Assembly: GCA_019240125.1 (NCBI GenBank)
Contig: JAFAYW010000072.1
Coordinates: 1 to 38,577, forward strand
DNA length: 38,577 nucleotides
Source: Alphaproteobacteria bacterium
GTDB lineage: Bacteria > Pseudomonadota > Alphaproteobacteria > ATCC43930 > CGMCC-115725
Reading direction: 5' to 3'
The notes beneath the pieces were generated by a model that saw only the letters and a list, made by a program, of their open reading frames with translations, ran no database searches and had not been told where the DNA came from. Positions 33,742-38,577 of the stretch are shown piece after piece; the stretch's first letter is position 1; every line of letters begins with the position of its first letter. Made by a program: the position numbers and the translations under genes.

Positions 33742-33972
33742 GGCGCGCCTCCCGTATCACTTTGTCGCACCAGTCTACGCCGATTATCCAGGCTGGCCAC
33801 CCACATCGGCGCATGGGGCGCGCCTGAGCTATGCGACGCAGGAGCCTCCCACTAAACAGAGGCCATCCTTCAACCGGGGTGTCGCTGCCTGTTGGCGTTG
33901 AATAGCTCACACTTGGGAGGCGAGCTTTTTCAAGGTATGGAACGACTTGGATAGAAATAGTGGGAAGCAACC

Positions 33973-34415
33973 GTGACTGGACGAGTTGGAGCGGCAGCTA
34001 TTGGCCTGATGATGGTCTTGAGCGGGTGCGACCGGCATATGTCGCGCCTAACGCAGTTGTCGCAGGCCCACCGATGGCTAGCATCGTTATTCCTATAGCT
34101 CCGGTTATTGGCGCGACCGCGGGCCCGGTCGCGGTCATGACCCAGAGCGGTGACGTTTTCTCAGGGCAGGCCGTTACGACGGCAACGGGCGGCAGTTTCT
34201 CCGTTTCGAACGGGCGCGTGCAATGCACCGGGACCTATGATCCGTCGCCGGGGCAACAAACCCTCACGGTTGGCGCACGATGTTCGGATGGTCGCTCGGG
34301 TATCGGTACAGCAGTCCGAGAGACGCCGGCCTCCGGTCGCGGTACGATCCGCATGAGCGACGGTAGCCAGGCCACTTTTGTGTTCGGCGGCCCAGCAGCC
34401 GCGCTTGCGAGGTAA
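33973..34415 (+). pseudogene. Lipoprotein gene interrupted by a one-base frameshift
   Basis: A GTG at 33973, five bases after GGGAAGC, encodes MTGRVGAAAIGLMMVLSGC, a textbook lipoprotein signal with lipobox LSGC at 16-19. That frame stops at 34075. The body lies in another frame from about 34032 to 34415: PAYVAPNAVVAGPP, then the Ser/Thr/Gly-rich beta-type stretch GDVFSGQAVTTATGGSFSVSNG, CTGTYDPSPGQQTLTVGARCSDGRSG, and GTIRMSDGSQATFVFG. One added base just after the lipobox codon (34027-34030) would fuse them as C-x-PAYVAP. The alternative, a cytosolic 151-residue protein from the GTG at 33960, starts with unconvincing sequence. This may be a sequencing error or a true lesion. Confidence 0.6.
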
Positions 34416-34501
34416 CTATCCGCAGAACGGCTAGAACGGAGCGAAATCCGTCACTTTGCAGCGGATGATGGGCTTCATTAAGGTCGACCCGCCCTGCGAC
34501 G

Positions 34502-35368
34502 TCACGCGGCGTAGGCTAGTGGCTGCGTTTCGGGATGGATGATGGTGCGGAGCATGATGCGGCGGTCGAGGGGAGGGGCGTCGCCGGCGCCTTTGTGCAT
34601 CGTCGCCAATTCGTCCCAGATCAACAGGTCGCCGACCTGCCAGCGGTGGTAGTAGGTAAAGCGATCCTGCGTCGCGAAATCGCTGATCTCGGCGACCAGC
34701 CGCTCGCCTTCTTCCAGATCGATGCCGATAAAGCCGGTCTGATGGCTGGGGTTGACGAACAATACCGGCTGGCTGGTCACCGGGTGCCGCAATACGGCGG
34801 GGTGGTAGCGCTCGGGGTTGGCCATCGCCTCTTCTTGCGTGACCCGGTAAAAGGCCCAGGAACGGGCCGGGCCAGCCAGCCAGCGGTGCGTCCCGGTGCG
34901 GCCGGTGATCTTCGCCTTCCACGCCTCCGGCAACGCCGCGTAGGCGGCGCGCATGTCGGCGAACATCGTGCCGCCCTTTTCGCTGGTGACCTCCTTGGCG
35001 TGCAGCATCGCAAGGCGCGGCAATTTCTCGTTATAGGTTTCGTCGGCATGCCAGGCCGTCGCACGTTCATTGGCGACGAGGTCTATCGAGCCGTCCGGCG
35101 CGACGTTGCTGATATATGAGACGGTCGGATGATCCGGGTGCCGGTATTTCTTCAGGATGTGCTCTTGCGGGGCGCCAAAATGCTGCGCGAACGTGAGAAG
35201 CTGCGCGGCGTCGAGGTTCTGGTTGCGGAAGACCAGCACCGGATTTGCGGCAAACGCCTCGTCAATCCAGCGGAACGTTGCGTCGTCGATCGGCTTGGAC
35301 AAGTCGATGCCGATCGCCTCCATCCCCAGCGCGTTGCCGAGCGGGCGCAGTTCCGGTGTTCCGTTCAT
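34502..35368 (-). CDS. TauD/TfdA-family Fe(II)/2-oxoglutarate-dependent dioxygenase
   Basis: 288 residues; I chose the ATG at 35368, nine bases after AGGAG. The facial triad is His107 and Asp109 in AWHADETY plus distal His258 in MHKGAG, with the 2-oxoglutarate-binding Arg in LDRRIMLR (270 or 274). [28 protein letters not shown] and [16 protein letters not shown] are typical TauD/TfdA. It should hydroxylate a small organic substrate, commonly a sulfonate, aryloxyacetate or carnitine-like compound. It starts 13 bases after the GMC oxidoreductase stop, so the two are probably co-transcribed and may oxidise successive intermediates. Confidence 0.93.
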   Translation of the reverse strand: MNGTPELRPLGNALGMEAIGIDLSKPIDDATFRWIDEAFAANPVLVFRNQNLDAAQLLTFAQHFGAPQEHILKKYRHPDHPTVSYISNVAPDGSIDLVANERATAWHADETYNEKLPRLAMLHAKEVTSEKGGTMFADMRAAYAALPEAWKAKITGRTGTHRWLAGPARSWAFYRVTQEEAMANPERYHPAVLRHPVTSQPVLFVNPSHQTGFIGIDLEEGERLVAEISDFATQDRFTYYHRWQVGDLLIWDELATMHKGAGDAPPLDRRIMLRTIIHPETQPLAYAA

Positions 35369-35381
35369 CAGCAATCTCTCC

Positions 35382-37001
35382 TCAAGCGGCGGCGCGAGTG
35401 TCTTCCAGGATCATCGCGGCGCATTTCTCGCCGATCATGATCGAGGGGGCGTTGGTGTTGCCGCCGGGAACCTGCGGCATGATCGAGGCATCGGCGACAC
35501 GCAAACCCTGCAACCCATGCACCCGCAGTCGCGGATCAACCACCGCATCGACCTCGCGCCCCATGCGGCAGGTCCCGACCGGGTGCAGATTGGAAACGCC
35601 GCGCAGCCGGATCTCCTCTTTCATCTGGTCGTCGCTTTGGCAGTCGGGGCCAGGGATGATCTCGTCGATAATCCAGTCCCTCAGGGCCGGTTGCGCGGCG
35701 ATCGTGCGCGACAGGCGGGTGCCGTAGATCAGCGCCTGAAAATCGTATTCGCTGGCCAGGAAGTTGAAGCGGATCGACGGCGCGGCGAACGGGTCGGGGC
35801 TCTTGATGCGCACCGTGCCGCGGCCCTCGGGGCGCAGATGGACCGGGCTGAAGGTAAATGCGGAAAACGGATGCGGCTTGATGCCGGTGCGCAGCCGCTC
35901 ATGCGTGCTCCACCCAAACATGTTGATCTGCAGATCGGGCTGTTCGAGGCGCGGATCACTGCGAACGAAGGCACCCGCGTAGATGCCGGCATTCGATAGG
36001 TGCCCGGAGCGGCTGAAGGCGTATTGCATCCCCGCCTGCAGTTTCATCAGCGCGCTGCCGTGCAGGTCGTTCAGCGTCTTCTGCGACGAACGCCACACCA
36101 GATAGGTGTTGAAATGATCATGCAGGTTCTTGCCGACACCTTCCATGTCGCGCACCACCGGGATGCCGAACTCCTGGAGCAGCGCCCCGGGGCCGACGCC
36201 CGAGAGCTGCAGCAGTTGCGGTGAGCCATAGACGCCGCCCGACACAATGATTTCGCGCCGCGCAAAGGCCGTCTCGATGCCATGCGGGGTCCGGTATTCG
36301 ATACCGACGGCGCGGCTGCCCTCAAAGACGATGCGGGTGGCGTGCGCCTCGGTCGCGACGGTCAGATTGGCGCGGTTCTTCGCCTGCCCCAGATAGGCGC
36401 GGGCCGAGCTCCAGCGGCGGCGGTTGGTCGTGGTGGTCTGGTAATAGCCGACGCCTTCCTGCCGGGCGCCGTTGAAGTCGTTGTTGGCCGGGACGCCGGC
36501 TTCGACCGCCGCCTTCACCATCGCGTCGCCGAGCGGGGATCGGACGGGATTGGAGACGTGCAAGGGGCCACCGGTACCGTGGAACTCGTCGGGGCCACGC
36601 TCCTGATCCTCCGCCTTTTTGAAAAACGGCAGGACGTCATCGTAAGCCCAACCCTCGCAGCCGCGCTGCCGCCATCCGTCATAGTCAGTGGGGGTGCCGC
36701 GCATGTAGACCATGCCATTGATCGAGCTCGTGCCGCCCAGCACCTTGCCACGCGGCTGATACAGAGTGCGGCCGTTCAGCTGCTCTTCCGGCTCGCTGTC
36801 GAACATCCAGTTCACCCGCGGGTCGGTGTAGGTCTTGGTGTAGCCGAGCGGAATGTGGATCCACGGATTGCTGTCCTTGGTACCGGCCTCGAGCAGCAAC
36901 ACGCGGTATTGGCCGCTCTCGCTGAGGCGGCCGGCGACCGCGCATCCGGCCGAGCCGGCGCCGGTGACGATAAAATCGAAGGTTTCCGGGGTGCCCGCCA
37001 C
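35382..37001 (-). CDS. GMC-family FAD oxidoreductase (choline/alcohol dehydrogenase-like)
   Basis: 539 residues from a GTG at 37001 placed six bases after GAGGGAG; the frame is open to 37235 but that part is opposite the PIN remnant and has no family features. The FAD-binding GAGSAG is at 14-19, with the GMC signatures [18 protein letters not shown] (signature 1) and [18 protein letters not shown] (signature 2). The catalytic pair is His473 in [11 protein letters not shown] and Asn517 in GGNTNAPS. No signal peptide. It should oxidise a primary alcohol to an aldehyde. The direct TauD neighbour suggests a shared catabolic route. Confidence 0.94.
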   Translation of the reverse strand: MAGTPETFDFIVTGAGSAGCAVAGRLSESGQYRVLLLEAGTKDSNPWIHIPLGYTKTYTDPRVNWMFDSEPEEQLNGRTLYQPRGKVLGGTSSINGMVYMRGTPTDYDGWRQRGCEGWAYDDVLPFFKKAEDQERGPDEFHGTGGPLHVSNPVRSPLGDAMVKAAVEAGVPANNDFNGARQEGVGYYQTTTTNRRRWSSARAYLGQAKNRANLTVATEAHATRIVFEGSRAVGIEYRTPHGIETAFARREIIVSGGVYGSPQLLQLSGVGPGALLQEFGIPVVRDMEGVGKNLHDHFNTYLVWRSSQKTLNDLHGSALMKLQAGMQYAFSRSGHLSNAGIYAGAFVRSDPRLEQPDLQINMFGWSTHERLRTGIKPHPFSAFTFSPVHLRPEGRGTVRIKSPDPFAAPSIRFNFLASEYDFQALIYGTRLSRTIAAQPALRDWIIDEIIPGPDCQSDDQMKEEIRLRGVSNLHPVGTCRMGREVDAVVDPRLRVHGLQGLRVADASIMPQVPGGNTNAPSIMIGEKCAAMILEDTRAAA

Positions 37002-37050
37002 GTTCCGCTCCCTCGCTGCTTCCGACAACGATAGCGGACCGGGCAAGGGG

Positions 37051-37284
37051 GTGGAACCTGCGATTGCTTGCGACGCGCGACTGCTGCGGCGTGGCCTGTT
37101 CGAAAATGGATATCGCGAGTTGGTGATGACTGGCCGCCACGCGCTGGCGGTGCTGGAGTTGCCGCCGATCCACAAAGATCCGTTTGATCGGATGCTGCTC
37201 GGGCAAAGCATCGTTGAGGGCATCAACCTCGTCACAGCTGACCGTATGCTGGCCCGCTATTCGGCTCCGCTCCGTCTGGTCTGA
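37051..37284 (+). pseudogene. C-terminal remnant of a VapC-like PIN-domain toxin
   Basis: About 68 recognisable residues: LFENGYRELVMTGRHALAVLELPPIHKDPFDRMLLGQSIVEG, then LVTADRMLARYSAPLRLV. This is the second half of a PIN domain of the Sll0205/VapC type, with the characteristic LPPIHKDPFDR and the late acidic site TAD. The N-terminal half, which would carry the DTHxLLW strand and first acidic residue, is absent; in its place is the 5' end of the divergent GMC gene (start 37001). No VapB-like antitoxin is present. The GTG at 37051 is only a convenient boundary. Three bases separate it from the lepA stop. Not expected to be an active nuclease. Confidence 0.7.
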
Positions 37285-37287
37285 AGC

Positions 37288-38577
37288 TCAGTTGTCGCCC
37301 ATGCGCAGCGCGGCGATGAAGGCGGATTGCGGGATGTCGACCTGGCCGAACTGGCGCATCCGCTTTTTGCCCTCCTTCTGCTTGTCGAGGAGCTTGCGTT
37401 TACGGCTGACGTCGCCGCCATAGCATTTGGCCAGCACATCCTTGCGCATCGCCTTGACCGTCTCGCGCGCCACCACCCGGCCGCCGATCGCCGCCTGGAT
37501 CGCGATCTGGAACAATTGCCGCGGTATCAGGTCCTTGAGGCGCTCGCACAGGGCCCGGCCCCGCCGCTCGGCCTCGCTGCGATGCACGATGATCGACAGC
37601 GCGTCGACCGGCTCCTGATTGATCAGGATGTTCATCAAGACGAGGTCGCCGGTGGCGTAGGCCTCGACCTGATAATCAAAGCTGGCATAGCCGCGGCTCA
37701 CCGATTTCAAGCGGTCGTAAAAATCGAACACGACCTCGTTGAGCGGCAGGCGATACACCACCATTGCGCGATTGCCGGCATAGGTCAGGTCGAGCTGGAC
37801 GCCGCGGCGTTCCTCGCACAAGGCCAGGATCTGGCCGAGATAGGTGTCGGGCACCATGACCGTCGCCTTGATCCACGGCTCCTCGATATGGTCGATCTTG
37901 ACGGGGTCGGGCATGTCGGCCGGGTTGTGCAGGTCGAGCACCCGCCCATTGGTCTGGTGCACGCGGTAGACGACCGACGGCGCCGTCGTGATCAGATCGA
38001 GATCGAACTCGCGCGACAGACGCTCCTGAATGATCTCCAGGTGCAACAGCCCGAGAAAGCCGCAGCGGAAGCCGAACCCCAGCGCCGCCGAGGTTTCCGG
38101 CTCGTACATGAAGCTGGCATCGTTGAGCCGCAATTTGGCGAGGCTGTCGCGCAGGCGCTCGTAATCCGCCGAATCGACCGGGAACAGACCACAGAACACG
38201 ACCGGCTGCACCGGCTTGAAACCGGGCAGGGGCTCGCTGGTGGGGCGGCGCTCCTCGGTAATCGTATCGCCGACCCGGCAATCCGCCACGGTCTTGATGC
38301 CGGCGGTGATAAAGCCGATCTCGCCGGGGCCGAGCGACGGCGCCGCGACGCCTTTCGGGGTGAAGACGCCGACCCGCTCGACCTGGTGCGCCGCGCCGGT
38401 CGCCATCAGCCGGATCTTCTGGCCGGCCGTCAGGCTGCCGTCCTTCACGCGCACCAGGATGACGACGCCGAGATACTGGTCGTACCAGCTATCGACCAGC
38501 AACGCCTTGAGCGGCGCCGAGGCGTCGCCGTGCGGCGGCGGCAATCGGGCCACCAGCGCCTCCAGCACGCCGTCGAT
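37288..38577 (-). CDS. lepA: Elongation factor 4 (LepA), C-terminal 429 residues
   Basis: The frame is open to the window edge, so the 5' part, including the GTPase P-loop, lies outside. What remains covers domain II ([27 protein letters not shown]), domain III with [27 protein letters not shown], domain V, and the LepA-specific C-terminal domain. The last includes [25 protein letters not shown] and [14 protein letters not shown]4 is a ribosomal translocase-like GTPase that back-translocates or remodels stalled ribosomes. The C-terminus is complete and normal, so the adjacent PIN remnant has not damaged it. Confidence 0.98.
   Translation of the reverse strand: MDGVLEALVARLPPPHGDASAPLKALLVDSWYDQYLGVVILVRVKDGSLTAGQKIRLMATGAAHQVERVGVFTPKGVAAPSLGPGEIGFITAGIKTVADCRVGDTITEERRPTSEPLPGFKPVQPVVFCGLFPVDSADYERLRDSLAKLRLNDASFMYEPETSAALGFGFRCGFLGLLHLEIIQERLSREFDLDLITTAPSVVYRVHQTNGRVLDLHNPADMPDPVKIDHIEEPWIKATVMVPDTYLGQILALCEERRGVQLDLTYAGNRAMVVYRLPLNEVVFDFYDRLKSVSRGYASFDYQVEAYATGDLVLMNILINQEPVDALSIIVHRSEAERRGRALCERLKDLIPRQLFQIAIQAAIGGRVVARETVKAMRKDVLAKCYGGDVSRKRKLLDKQKEGKKRMRQFGQVDIPQSAFIAALRMGDN

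Noticed and set aside
33740-33901. 53-residue ORF starting MARLPYHFVAPVYADYPGW opposite the amidohydrolase start
   Set aside because: It overlaps the antisense start and ribosome binding site of a well-supported gene, has no ribosome binding site of its own, and composition is unremarkable.

Overview
The window is GC-rich, densely coded bacterial chromosome. It reads as an alphaproteobacterium, probably an environmental lineage near the Rhodospirillales or Hyphomicrobiales. The evidence is a divK-pleD pair in Caulobacter order, a D,D-carboxypeptidase-tmk-holB-metG-TatD-MBL cluster of alphaproteobacterial type, and many short overlaps with ATG, GTG and even CTG or TTG starts. I saw no rRNA, tRNA, CRISPR array, prophage or intact insertion sequence. 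Both edges cut genes: a 2-hydroxyacid dehydrogenase on the left and lepA on the right.

Layout. (1) 1-5909, plus strand: two tandem D-2-hydroxyacid dehydrogenase paralogues, an amidase, a secreted metallophosphoesterase and an unrecognised two-TM protein. (2) 5947-9429, minus strand: a stress block of hdeD-like, hsp20 and lon. hsp20 and lon are translationally coupled, with a sigma-32-like promoter upstream. (3) 9549-12846: alpha/beta hydrolase, DUF4337-like protein, DedA protein and the sugar kinase mak. (4) 13110-14936: the cell-cycle and c-di-GMP pair divK-pleD, with a hairpin abutting the divK ribosome binding site. (5) 14962-18533: rhodanese-type sulfurtransferase, a Tat-signal LLM/F420-type oxidoreductase, a DJ-1/PfpI protein, a 35-residue membrane protein and a GYD-domain protein. 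(6) 18877-21436: a VOC dioxygenase/glyoxalase coupled to a class V aminotransferase, divergent from an RraA-family aldolase. (7) 21617-30619, plus strand: a long run of lytic transglycosylase, RlpA-SPOR lipoprotein, D,D-carboxypeptidase, tmk, holB, metG, TatD nuclease, MBL hydrolase and GNAT, joining envelope maintenance to DNA and translation housekeeping. (8) 30683-37001: a catabolic or accessory block with two amidohydrolases, a frameshifted lipoprotein, a TauD-type dioxygenase and a GMC oxidoreductase. (9) 37051-38577: a VapC-like PIN-domain remnant squeezed against the 3' end of lepA.

I found no convincing new multi-gene system. The observations most worth a second look are: tmk, whose only sensible start is CTG inside a CTGA overlap; a lipoprotein split by a one-base frameshift just after its lipobox; a 35-residue membrane protein in an apparent gap; the decapitated PIN toxin; tandem dehydrogenases that both lack the catalytic Glu position; the divK leader hairpin; and two classes of palindromic intergenic repeat. 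Functional names come from motif recognition and family knowledge; no database search was run.
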